From: Rhodeus uyekii | Lineage: Eukaryota; Chordata; Actinopteri; Cypriniformes; Acheilognathidae | Reading direction: 5' to 3' | Assembly (NCBI GenBank): GCA_037043235.1 | Contig: JAWRVZ010000131.1 | Span: forward strand, 1,116,001-1,180,000 | DNA length: 64,000 nt | Part shown: in pieces, positions 13,938-27,590 of the stretch | How positions within the stretch are numbered: position 1 is the first letter of the stretch | Layout of the letters: the number at the start of each line of letters is the position of its first letter | The notes under the pieces: generated by a model | The model's database searches: none | The model's input: only the letters and a program-made list of their open reading frames with translations | Told to the model about the DNA's origin: nothing | Translations under genes and position numbers: made by a program

Positions 13938-16900
13938 TTCTTCTGATCCTCTGTTCAGGATTTGCCTCTGTTTATGCCTCTCCCCACATTATCTCAAAAA
14001 TGCTGTGGCTTTTTTTAATTTTTAATTTCTTTATTTTCTTTGTCCCTCCCTCCATTGCATTGGCATGTTCCCTCACGGCTTGGCACAGCTTGGTTGATTT
14101 GTAATTCAATTATTCTGTTGAAATTATAGAACCACCTGAGGGGCTGGATGTATACTAATGACTATATTTGTTATGTTAGTAATGTCTTTCTGTCTGTCTG
14201 GTCATCTGCCTATCAATCCATCTGTCTTTACATCCATCCAAAATTTCTTAGTCCTGTGTCAAATGTACTTTTTAGTTTTTATCATATTTAGTCAACCTTG
14301 TCTTGTGTTTATTTCGTCAAGTTTTAGTTGTCAAAATGTCTAGGAATTTTTGTCTAATTTTAGTCAATGAAAACTTTGCCACATTTTAATCATGCTGAAT
14401 AATACACTTCTCAAAACACTTAATGACGTAGGGCCCACGTCACTCCTCTCTTCATCTCTCTGCACTGGCTCCCACTTGCAGCTCGCACCAGATTCAAAGC
14501 ACTGACACTTGCTTACAGAACTAACACAGGCTCAGCACCTTCATAATTCTACTCATGGTACCTTCACAGAGAGGCAAGAAATCACTCTTAAGAACATTTT
14601 TGTTCACCATTCTTTGCTGGTGGAACAATCTCCCTGTCTTCATTCGGAATGCAGAATCCTTGTACTACTTGTATGTGTAATGTTTGAAACTTTGTATCGT
14701 AAGCACTCTTGTGTACTTTTGCATCTTCATGATGAATCAGTTTCTTTATTCTTATTTGGATAAAAGCGTCTGCTAAATTAATACATGTAAAATGTGAAAT
14801 GTAAATATTAATCATCACAGTATAGCACCAAGCCTATTACACTTCATTGATATAAATCTATCAAATTTGGAAGCATAAGTGAATCAGTTTCACCTTCTTT
14901 GGTGCCAATGAAAGTGAAAACAGGTGCACTGGAGAAAGTGAAAGTGGAAACTGAAAGTGGAAAGTGGAAAATGACAACAGGTGCACTGGAGAGCCAACAG
15001 CAAGAAAAACAAAACAAAAGTGAATGACTTTGTAGGTGGTGGGCTTATTCTCTCTTTATTCTTCCTGTCTGATTTGTCATCAGTGTTGTGTTTTGTTAGG
15101 GTCCTTGTCACTGTCTGTAGAATGAGGCAGTACCTGCAACAGATTGCACAGGCAGTCCTGCTCCTCCAGAATGGCACATCAAAACGTGCCATCACAAGGA
15201 GGTTTGGTGTGTCTCCAAGTACAGTTTCAAGAGGGGCACTGCCAGAGCCCTACAAAATGACCTCCATCAGGCTACTGGTGAACATGTTTCTGACCAAACT
15301 GTCAGAAACAGACTTCCTGAGGATGGCATGAGGGTTCGACACCCACTAAAAATAAGTTTATTAGCATTTCAATATGTTGGCTGCTTCTCAGCCAACTTAA
15401 TAAGTTTAGATACAATATCACTAAGTTGGCTTTCTCAAGCCAACTTAATTACAATGATTGTTGTCTTTTGATACATTTATTTTTTAATTTTATCAGGGTT
15501 ATTGCAAATTTCACCTATAAGCACAAATCAACAGTTATACCAGTTAATATCTTATAAGCTTGGTTTATTATCTAATGTACTGTTTTTTTTTCAATAGGCT
15601 AATTATCATATAAATGAACACAGTCTGTGTATATTATAAAGACTGGTACTGGTTAAACTTCTCTCAAATTGTAACCGTGAAGTTCTAATAGTATTTTCAA
15701 TAATTCTATATTACATTGTTTTTCTATTGAAACAACAGCAAATAAAACTATATTTCCACACAAAAGATTGCGTGTAAGATTTATTTAGCAATCACTATTA
15801 CAAACAATATTGAGATCCATATTTGGATTTATAACTGTATCAAATTCACTGAGGAGGTTTTAAAACAGATTTAGTTGCAGCAAACAATGCAAGCAGCTTG
15901 TAACAGAACCCAGACTGGTTGAATGACACTTTCATTGAAGCAGAATATCTAAAATGGAGATCGTTAAACTCCAGCTTACTTGTTTGGAGTGGGGGGGTGG
16001 GGGGTTTAAAATCTTAATATCTGGCAACCACACACATGAAAGGTCGTAGTACAGGCTTGTACTGAGTAGTCTGTAATGTTTATATTACAATATATTTATA
16101 TTTTATTACCCTTTTTTTAACAAAAATAAAGAGATATATTTTGTAAATACATTTTAGATAGCTTTTTTTCATCAATGATATTGCATGTTGATATAATCAA
16201 AGTTATCGTTTAATCCGTTTATTGTTAACTTGTCTAAATATAGCTTTTGCAACTCTCTCGTCACCCTCTGTTGAAGACATCCTTTAGGCATTATGATGCT
16301 TTTGAGGGTCGGACCCCCTTTGCCATTAAAGCATGTTTGTGTAAATGGTGTTAATGTCAGAGTGTTTGTAGAGGGGAGAGATCCTGCTCTCTCAGGTATT
16401 CTCACTCTATATGACATTTCAATCGCCAGTCTGACATTTCAATTGATTCTACACTGCAGAAAAAAAAGCGAAAAAGTTCTGCAGATATTTTTGGATCATC
16501 CAGCCTGGTCAGTCTGACTTCTTTCAGAATATTTGCCTTGAGTGCAAGTGTGTACTTGTGCCTCTGAGCCTGCATTTATGCATCTAAATGGAGCCGTTTA
16601 TTTCATTCGTAATCAGGAACACTGTGAAGAACTCTACTTAAAGTGCTACAATGTTGTCCGATTATTCACCCGTCTCATTGGTTTTACTTTGAATCAAAAT
16701 AACCTGTCGTGTACTGTTCTTCACTTAGCTGTCCAATCCCCTCTCTGATCCTCTATTCTAATCAGCTTTCTTTGCATGAATGAATAATGTATGTATGCTA
16801 ATGAGAGGGCCAGCTGCTGTATGTGATTAGCAGGTGTTTATTGCACCTAAGGCTCTGCTTCCCTCCGCAGGCCCAGGCGTGAATAAGTAAAGATGTTATG

Positions 16901-19900
16901 GAAATTGAAAATGAAAGAGAAGAAATATTTTTTTATACTAGATTGAAATTGAATGAGATGTTCAGAATGAGTGGATGCCTTCATGGATACCACTGTCCCA
17001 GCAGTATCGCTATTGCCAGTGGAACATTGTTTTTTTATCGGGTATGGTATTTAGTATGTATGATATTAGATCATTCCAAATAGCTTGAGGTACTCGACTT
17101 GAACTTGTGTAGATGCGCTTGCAGCTCATACTTAACATTGGCATGTATTGTTTGAGTTTCAGTGCAAGAGGCTGCTCACACAGGATTCTGTACAGAGCTC
17201 ATTGAAATGGATTAGTACAAAGGGATCTTGAGACTTGTATTTCAAATAACTACTTATATGTTTACAGTAATGCAGTTTTTAAATGGAGATGTTATTAAGG
17301 GAAAACAAGATCCAAACCTACATGGCCCTGTGTGAAAAAGTATCCGCCAATTCAATTTTTCTAGCCACACCCAGGCCTGATTACTGCCACAGCTGTTCTC
17401 AATCAAGAAATCCCTTAAAAGTGAAGTAGACCAAAATATCTTTAAAAACTAGACATTATGCTGAGATCCAAAAAAAAAGAAGGTAATTGAGATCTATCAG
17501 TCTGGAAAAGTTATAAAGCCATTTCTAAAGCTTTGGGAACCACTTTGAGAGCCATTATCCACAAATGGCAAAAATATGGAACAGTGGTGAACCTACCCAG
17601 GAGTGGCTGGCCGACTAGAATTACTCCAAGAGTGCAGCGACGACTCATCCAAGAGGTCACAAAAGACCCCACAACAACATCCAGTGAAATGCAGGTCTCC
17701 CCTGACTCAGTTAAGGTCAGTGTTCATGAAGAAAAAGAAAAGACTGAGACTTCACCCTAAGAAAAAGACTGGGCAAAAATGGCCTGCAAGGTAGAGTTTT
17801 AAGACGAAAACAACTACTGAGCAAAAAGAACATTTAAGGCTCATCTCATTTTTACCAGAAAGCATCTTGATGATCCCCAAGACTTTTGGTAAAAACCTCT
17901 GTTGACTGATGAGACAACAGTTGAAACAGAAGTAAAACATGGTGGTAGTATGCAGCAACATTTTGCAGTTTGATTGGACCCATGACCTTTGACATCAACA
18001 AATCATGTATGTATATTTTGCTAACCTTTTTTTAGTCTTGGGTAAAACCTTTAAGTGTCATTTTTGGTAATTGAAATAGCTGATACAAAATAATATCAAT
18101 ATTTGAATGGCAATCTTGTTATCTTGACAACCAACTGAAATTAATATATTTCTGTGAAAGTATTAAAGTAAATAAATCTTTAAAGCTAAATAGAAATATA
18201 AAACATGACATAATGCATTACATTAAAAGCTAATACTATAATAATATATAGCTAATAATATTGTTCTTGACACACTAGTTGTTAAGCATTGATTTAGCTT
18301 CTATCATGTTGTTAGAAGTTATGAAGATATCCTGAGAACTTTGGACAGTGATGGGAGAAAGGGAGATACTAGATAAAAAAAGAGAATGAAGATAAAAGGA
18401 GAGAGGGAACAAGTCAGTGATGAGTGCACATCAAACTTAGGAGTTTTCCTGAACCTATGCTGGTCTCAAGCTTTTCAATAATTTATTATAGACATGCAGC
18501 AAAGCAGAGAAATCTATTGAGAGAGAAAGTGTTTTTACATCAGTGTGAGATGTGTGTATCTTAACATAGGCTTGGCTCAAAAATCTGTTTCAGGCAGTAC
18601 ATGGAGGTAGGAAGGCATCAATGCCTCTCTGAATCTAATGTTTGCATAACATCCACTTCTACTGAGATGAAGGCAGAATAGAGCTATTATTTGCAGCCTA
18701 TGATATCACCCACAATCCTGTGTGTGTTGTCCAGTGCTTTGTAGAAAGAATAAAACAGCAGCTGACAAAGTGATTAAAAGCAGTTTATAAATGTACATTT
18801 AAATTAAGATACATTTTTATTGAGAAATAACCATTGTAATCTTTATTTACTTGGTTATCTCTAAAACTCACTCAAATTAGTTTTTCAGTATACCATTAGA
18901 CGTGATATTATGGTGTCTTAGAAGGTTTTCATGCTAGTTTTATCTGTTTAGTCACGGACTGACTGTGAGGCAAAGAAACATTCATTCAACCAATTTGTTC
19001 AAAGCAGCCTATTCATTTAGAGATGGAAAAAACTTGCCATCTAAAATTTATATAATCTAGTATTAAAGTCTTTTTTTATTGAACATTTATATGAAATCAA
19101 TATGACATTTGCAAAAACAGCTCTCTTGCTCTTGTGATTTTGCTTAATTATATCCTATATTATATAAAAACTAAGATCTCATACAATTGAATTTTTGCAG
19201 TCACATCTTAAATTTTGTTTAATTTTGGACATTTTCGAGACAACCCTTCATTGATTTTGAAATAAGTTATTCATGTTACACATTCATTCATAAACAGTTC
19301 TTCATCCCCCTTTTACATACATGTTTGTTTATTAAATATTTTGTATTGTAGTAAGTTGTAACAAAGTGTGAACTCAAAAACAAAGGATAGCTGGATCCAT
19401 CCGAATCCATAAAAAGAAATTAAAACTGCAGTCTGTAACTTTTGGTGCTCTAGCGGTTAATGAATAGAACTGCATGTTTCTTGGAGAAGAACATTGTAGC
19501 CGGTGCTACTTCTCTGTTTATGTCTATAATGAGTCACACAGGTATTTGGCTATTCCACAGTGGCAACAACCCAACCAGTCTAAAATAGTCCGAATATAAA
19601 CACTAATTATAGGTGTACAGTAATGATTCTGGATAAGAAAAAGAACACTGTTTGGAAAATGGATTTATGATGCACTCGCTCATTACATTTAGTAAATTTT
19701 GAACACAAAGACGTTACAGACTGCAGCTTTAATAGCAAAACAAACATAATAACAAAACCACAACAGAGAACCAGGGAGCAAGGGTACAGAATGAGCAACA
19801 TCAAACGTATATCCATGTAGGACGAGACTCGACAGATAGCACAAGAAGCACTGGGGTTTAAATACACAAAGAGGAAAAGGCAAATAAGACACACCTGGGA

Positions 19901-22900
19901 ATGAACTAATCAACAAGAAAAACTTAGAAAAACTAGAAAAGGACTGCTAAAATGGGACTCTGTACAGGAACAAAAACAGGGTAACATCACTAAAAAAACA
20001 ATTAACAAAACACAAACCAAGGGAATGCATAACAGTTGTCAATTACCAATAAGTATTTAATACTCTCGGTCTTATAAAAATTCTGCTGTGTTGCAGTGGT
20101 TAGCTCCAACCACACTGAAAATCTTTTTGATTAAAATGCTACTCCTCCTTTGATATAAATGCATATGTCAAACATGGACAGGTTGATATTAATTATGGAT
20201 TCGAAGCCTATTATTTAAATACATTTGAAATTAAATTAATAAGTTAAATACAGTTAAATGAAGGCTTTTTAATATTTTGATTTGAAGTTTGATTTCGATT
20301 ATCATAGCGGATGTTTTGAAACACCATATGATAAATTCCTCAAGTTCCACAAGAAGATCCACATAAACCATCTCATCTAGTGAGGCATCTTGGAAATCAT
20401 GAAATCATCTTAGAATTACAGTATTCAGCTGCGTTGTATTTTTAGAGCACATGAAATCCAAGTGATGCTGATTTACTGTGATTTTTCTTGCATCACACAG
20501 AATCTTTACTTTGTGGACAAAAGAAAATTGGTTTTCACTGGAATCTTGTCTCATGTATCTGTTATGACATGTTGTATGTTACATTTGTAATGAGTGATTT
20601 ACATGTGTATTCACCCACAACCCTGAGCCACACACACAGCCACACACAGTGGTGCATATGTGGCAGCGTCCCACTACTTTTCGAGTCCTGACACTGCTGT
20701 CAGTCAGAGAGTAATTGACATAATGGGATTGTCAAGCTCTACAACAGCAATGCAGTTGATCGTTCTTCTGTGGTAGTACTACGAAGGAACACAGTTCATG
20801 TTCTTGTTCTATTTCACACTCACTCTCTATCTCTCTCTTTTGCTTTCTGGCTCCTTTCCAGTTTAGAAATATTAACTTTTTTCCCTTAAGCCAAGTCTTT
20901 TTAGGTAAGTCCATGCCGCTAGGGTGATGAATATCCCATAAGCCCTTTGTACAACTTTTATTAACATCCAGTCTCATTAGTACAGTCATAATGATTGGTT
21001 CCTTTTCTAATCAAGGCACAGCATGTCCACACCTGCCTGTCGGAATGCAGAGCTTGCAACCAGATGTTTAGTCTCTGTTGAATATTTTAATTAGCTCTTT
21101 GTTTCTACTCGCCGGTTGGTTGTAAACAGGATTTCATTTTAATGTAAACTAAGCATTGTGCATTAACTTATATTTATGTTATGAATGTATCTGATTCATC
21201 CTATGATATGATTTGGGTGAGTTAGTTAACCTACTAGTTAAGCTCTTCAGTTTACTGGTGTTTATTCACTTTCAAACTCCCTCAGCTCAATCCCCAAATT
21301 CCTGATATATTATATATTATATAGGATTATTTGTGACAATCGTTTTCTTTCTTGATTTTCCTTCAAATTTTTTAGCTAATTGTTCTTGTGATAAAATTGT
21401 TTCATTAATGTGCACATTTATTGTTATTTTCATTATTGTTGATTGCATAAAAACTCATCTGTTATTTTGTTGAAGTAATTAACACTATTTCACTGTCCAA
21501 TAAAATGATTACTTGTTTAAATCCATATTGCTGATTTTCCCCTCAAAGCAGTGTGGAAATGGCATTTGCAGATTCCATATGGGCCCGCAGTTCTTTCCCA
21601 TCAAAGTAAACGCTACTAAATGGTTTAATTGCGTGTATGTGTGAAGGGTTTTGGCAGTAGAGCGGCTCTGGAGGGCTGTGGAGTATTTCTCGCTGTGTGG
21701 TTATGTAGACATGTAGAATGTGTGACTCCCTGTGCTGATGCTATGAGATGCTGTCATTACACTCTCAGTTCTGTGACTCAGCGCTCACCGCAAATTCCTC
21801 CCATTGAAAAACTTCTCATAGAGATGGAGGTCAAAGGGAGGCTGACGATATTGGTGACATCACAGGAGGTGCATCTGCTTTAAGATGGTCCTCACTTGAG
21901 TGGGAATAAAGTGGTTCTGTGTGTGAGTGCGTGTGTGTGTTTGTTCGCTGTGCTGAACCATGCAGATTAAATTGGAGATCAACAGCAGATAATGTCTGGT
22001 TCTGTCTGGGAAGAGAAGCCCTCTGGCCTCTATTTTCAAACACACAGTCCCACAGGGATGTTTGATGCAGAGAGCAGTCAGTAACTATTCCAAACAGAGC
22101 TGCTCTCACAGAGACAAGAGAGATGAACCCACATCTCTTCAGTCCCTGACATAGTACACATGGTCAGATCAAGATGAACAGTGTTATGCTTTGAGTTGTG
22201 TTGTATCAGGATGGCCTGTTTGTGCGTATGTGTGTGAGTGTAAGAGAGAATCAAAGTGATGAATGGAGGTGTCTGTATAAAACTGTTGATCACATACTGT
22301 GGATGTTACTTGGTGTTGAAGATGGAAGCAAGACCAAATTCTTTTAGATTGCTAATGAGCCACAGGACAAAACAAAATACATGGGATGAGATTATATACA
22401 TACACTAATATTCAAAAGTTTGGGATCAATAAGATTTGTTTTATGTTTTAAACAATATCTCTTGTGCTTATTTGATCAGAAATACAGTAAAACATCTCTA
22501 TTTAAAATAACATTATTTATCTACTCTAATTTTTCTATTTGAATGTAATTTGAATATATTCTGATATGCTGATTTGCTGCTGAAGATGTTGAAGACACTT
22601 AGTGTTTTTTCAGAATTATTTCATGAATAGAAAATAAATAATAAATAACATTTATTTTAAACAGAATTTTTTTTTAAACATTAACTTATAAATGTTTCAC
22701 TGTCACTTTTGATCAATTTTTGATCAAAAAGAAATTCAAAATAATCTCTTTCTTTTAAAAAAGATAATTTTACTGGACCTAAACGTTGTTAATGAAGTGT
22801 TTGGATATATATGGAATATGTTGTAACATAACATTTTTTTCACTTTCACGGAGAACATGTGAAGTCTTCTGGTCTCTGTCTTGACTTGGTTTTTAATGAG

Positions 22901-23089
22901 CTTGTCTCAGCTACAACACTGTCAGAAACGACATTTAGTTTGTTTACAATATGACAGAAGGTTTCTGTATATTTGTATTTCTCAGGATGGTGGAATACTC
23001 CCTTGATCTCCAGAACATCAATTTCTCCGCCATCAGAACAGTGCGTGTACTCAGACCTCTCAAAGCCATCAACAGAGTACCCAGTGAGT

Positions 23090-23145
<56 letters not shown>

Positions 23146-26100
23146 GTTCTCCCAAAAATCTGTGATCTGTAAACCTCAGGTGTTACACATGCTCAGATTC
23201 ATTGGTGTTAATGCCAAGCCTCAAAAGCACCCTATGTCAGCTTCAACCCCTGTCCTATCAAAAGCCTGGGTAGGGTGCATTGTGTAGCTCTGTTTTTGGC
23301 GTGCAGGTCTTCCAGAGCAGCAAAGCTGAAATGAATCAAAGAGGATTTTAGAGCTATTACTTCCCTGCCACCACCATTAGTGGAGCCAGATTAATCCCTC
23401 CTGTAATTGGTTAGAAAAACAGTTGTCCTTGAACAAACGCCATAATTCATTGCATAGATTAAAATTCTCCTGCTTCACGTTCATACCCTACCCAAAACAT
23501 GTGGCCTTTCTTTGAGCTTCCATAAGAAGCCCAGGATTTATCAATATTTCAGTGCCCATGGCTATGGTGTAGCGCATGAAATATAAATGCTAACTGAATT
23601 AGCTCGCATTTGATTTTGCTGCTCGAAGTCTTGATGACGAGATAGCGAGTGTTCAAGGGGAGGGGTTCAGGAAATATCTGTAGAATGTAGGTCTTTGTGT
23701 GTCTGGAAATAAAAACAGAGTTTGAAGATGCACACAAATACAGTGCAAAAAAATGGTTGAAAATGCACTCAAATACAATGCAAAAAAAATGGTTAATCTC
23801 TGTCCCTCGTGCATGTAGGCATGCAGAATCAAATTAACATCCAAACATCCACATATCTGTGCATGTAGCATTTCAAATTATGCGAGGTTTTATGCAAGGC
23901 TTTGTAATGGGTTAGTTCATTAAAGATTAAAATTCAGTCATAATTTAATCATCCTCATATCGTTCCAGACCTGTTATATTTTCCTTTTCTGTGAATGCGC
24001 AAAGATGTACTTTGAAAAATGTTTACAAAATATTTTTCGGAAAAGAGCTGTCTGGACATTTGCCATGGATAGCCAAAATCTGTACATTTCAGGGAATTTT
24101 AAAAATCCAATGCCAAGAAAAATCATGGAAATTTCTAAAATGATTAAACTATACCATTCAAAGGTCTGAGGTCAGTAAGAGGTTTATTTAATACCTTCAC
24201 AGTTTCCACAAATATATGAACATGTGAAAGCCAAGTAATTGTAATCCATATTCAGGATTTTTCCTTTGCATTTAATTCCAAGTTAGAGCACACTACGGAG
24301 TAGTCAGTAGCAAACGTACACACACACACTGCAAACAATGGACACACACCCAGAGTAGTGTGCAGCCATTTTTTCTGTGGCACCCAGGGAACGATTGAGG
24401 ATTAGGTGTCTTGCTCAAGGGCACCTCAGTCATTTCCTGCCGGTATTGAGAATCAAACTTGTAACCTTAGGGGTAACAGTCTGACTCTTTAACCATTAGG
24501 CTTTTGTTTTTTATCAAATAAAAACTGCCTTGATGAGCATAAGCAACGTAAAACAAATTACCCCACATTTTTGAACATTAGTGTACATTTTTATGTATAA
24601 TATTGTAATATTATTATATTAGACCTCTAAATTATTTTATATTATAACATTTCATTGCCAAAAAATTGCTTATTAGGTAAAAACAAATGATATAACAATA
24701 CTCTGAAAAATTATCTTACTGGAAGGCTATCCATATATAGAGAAAATTCCCCAAACATGAACATTCTGCTATAATTTAATTCACATATATATATATAAAA
24801 AAAAAAAAAATTATATATATTTATTTATTTTTTATTTTTTTTAAATTAAAATATGTGAATTAAATTATAGCAGAATGTTCATGTTTGGGGAATTTTCTCT
24901 TTAATATTTTCTCTCACAGAGATAAATATGTATTTAATGATAAAGAAAATATCTGTTATGATATTTAGAGCCTTTCACTTGCAAACAAAGCTCTCATTTG
25001 ATTGAACTTTGTTTTAATTCATCCTCCTCTCTCCTGATGTTGTTGTTTTTAACTGTAATAGCTTTTTCTGTCAGCAGCCAAAGACACAATTCTGCTTTCA
25101 TTCCAGAGGTCCAGATATTTCCAGCATTAGTAGTTTCACCTGACGTTATTGACATTTACAACATGTTTGTTTCCACACATCACACAGTGTGTTAATATGT
25201 TCCATCAGTGTTGTGTTACTTCCCTGTCGTGTTTCCACCAACCCCACACACTGTGGTAATCACATGCTGCTGTTCTCCAATCAGAAAGGACACACACCCT
25301 TCATTCAATCCCAGCAGTGCTTCACTAACACACACGCTCCCTTACACAAACAATCCCATTGTTGCAGAAGCAAACACACAAAGTTTTATGATGGCAAACT
25401 CTCAAGAGTCACAACTGTGTGGATGGACATAGTAAAATTGTTATATGCAAATAAAATGAAGTACAAATGACTGGATTATGTAAAAATAACCTGAGATTGC
25501 CATTCATTTAGTTGATTTTATGAAAGTTATGCTCAGTAATATAAGGCAGTTTCAGAAGCAGAAAAGGTTATTACATTTTATGAAAGGATGCAAAAATAAA
25601 CTTTTTCTATGATAATGAATATCTCAGGCTTATTATTCTTTTGTATCATAATGATGTTTCTGTATTTGTGTAGGTATGCGTATCCTGGTGAACCTGCTGC
25701 TGGACACTCTACCCATGCTGGGAAATGTGCTTCTACTCTGTTTCTTTGTCTTCTTCATTTTTGGCATTGTTGGTGTGCAGCTGTGGGCTGGACTATTAAG
25801 AAATCGCTGTTTCCCAGAAGAGAACTTCACCCTGTGAGTACCAAAAGAGGAGGACTGGTGGGCTTAAGGGAGAAAGAGAGAGGACTCAATGTACAGTTTC
25901 AATGGTGATTTAATTGCGAAGATAGGCACAGATTCCAAACAGTTGGATTATTAGAATCAGAGTTTAAGTTTACAAGGATAAAGAGATTGAATTTAGGAGG
26001 CCGGATCTTCTTGAAGATGCATTTCAGAGTGATCATTCCATCATTGGATTGGAGTTGTATTTCAAATGTCCTTTGTCTCTAAAAGGGATATTTGATGTGA

Positions 26101-27545
26101 TCAATGGATATTTTTACAAGGATAAAGGATGTGGATGTGGATGTGGACGTTTGGGGCCAGTAAACTAATTATTAATTAAATTTCATGTTATAGGAAGATG
26201 TAAACTAGTCTTTATTTCACTCATCTTCTCACTATTTCCCTTGATTTTAATCTCTCCTCTCATCTTTTTGTTTTTACCCTCTACCTGCCTATAAAAATGC
26301 AAATGTGGTTCCACCCAGTCGATGGCTCCAGTTGATTAAAACTCAGATTGGCGTCCATATTCATGAGTGGGTGTCTGCCTGAGGTTACCGTGCCAACCGT
26401 GGTCTGCCTGCCTCTCACTGCTGTGTGATTGTATTTGAAAGGACTCACAGTGCATGGCAGTGCGCGAGACACCCTGTGCTTTTGTTTGTATGCATGTGTG
26501 TGGGGGATAAAGTAGAGCATGTCTGAGTTTACATGTCAGCTGAGGTCTGATTGTCGTTTATTGTCTTGCAGTGAGTATTTACGGGCTGGCACTACAGTCA
26601 GAGGATGATGAAGTGTTTTTGTAAGGAGAGTCTAACATAGTCTCTTGAGGGAACGCCTGGCTTTCTTCTACTCTTTACATTCTCTTACAGTCTTTTTAAA
26701 ATGCACATTCTCCTTCCCTTTTGGTGGGGGGAGACCTACTTAACAGAAAAGATTTTTATGGGATTTGAAAGTATTTTAACGTAAGTATTTTTATACAAGG
26801 AATTTCTTCTTGCTTTTGCGGATGTTTACTACAAATGTTAGATCAAAATAATTCTTCAAATGTAATGTAACCATATTAGAGGTCTGCAAGGCTTTTGTAA
26901 CAAACGGTACTCAAAGGCAGAAATCCAAATGCGTGTCTTTATAAGAATGGTCGTACAGGCAGATGGTCAGGACAGGCAGAGAGCATACATAAACGGTAAT
27001 TCAGGTGGGGAAGTCAAGACAGGCAGATAACGTTCAAGAGCGATAATCCAGGCACAGGTCGGGGCAGGCAGATCAGAATCAAAAATCGGTAACAGCAAAA
27101 TCAGCAACAGGAAAACAGACAGGATATAAATCACAAAAGCACATCAAGACTTTGTGCCAACAGTGCATCTAGCAAAGTCTTTTATAGGTGGTGTAATAGT
27201 GTCCAGCTGGTGCAGTAATCAGTCCACTGAACGGCATCATGGGAAATGTAGTGTGTGTTCGATATGTGAGCGCTCCCTCCAGTGACCAGAGGGGGGAAGC
27301 GCGGAGCTCGTAATCATAACAGCTTTAAACTGAAGCCTGAACCTGGCCTGTACCCAAGATCGCTTGATCTGACCAGACTCAAACCCAACTGGTACTGTTA
27401 AATTTTAAGACTGAATGCAAAATCTGTTGCTGTAAAGATGTACCTTTATTCTTGCTTCCATAAACCAAGACAGCTTTGTAAGACCGACACCTCATATAAT
27501 CACTGAGCTATTTATATATTAACTATATTATATATATTTATATAT

Positions 27546-27590
<45 letters not shown>

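Larger units (their letters stand above)
10554..22985. other. cacna1i intron (12.4 kb)
   Basis: It contains a family A copy split by a solo LTR (12130-12800), TG and CT microsatellites (13316-13941), an LINE tail (14425-14815), two Tc1-like fragments (about 14980-15330 and 17280-17990), paired hairpins (15376-15446), an LTR split by a MITE (about 19366-20034) and another family A copy (22408-22740). No exon was found; splice phase and protein continuity run straight from the 10420 exon to the 22986 exon. Confidence 0.6.
23084..25673. other. cacna1i intron
   Basis: It holds the AC repeat, a short family B repeat piece (about 23910-24010), a tRNA-derived SINE-like copy (24290-24500) and the long palindrome (24739-24900). 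Nothing else was recognised. Confidence 0.6.

Noticed and set aside
26560..26640. Possible extra exon: TTGTCTTGCAG acceptor followed by short open text
   Set aside because: The pending splice phase from the 25833 donor would give an immediate stop, the sequence matches no Cav3 segment, and the 25674 and 30971 exons already join in frame.
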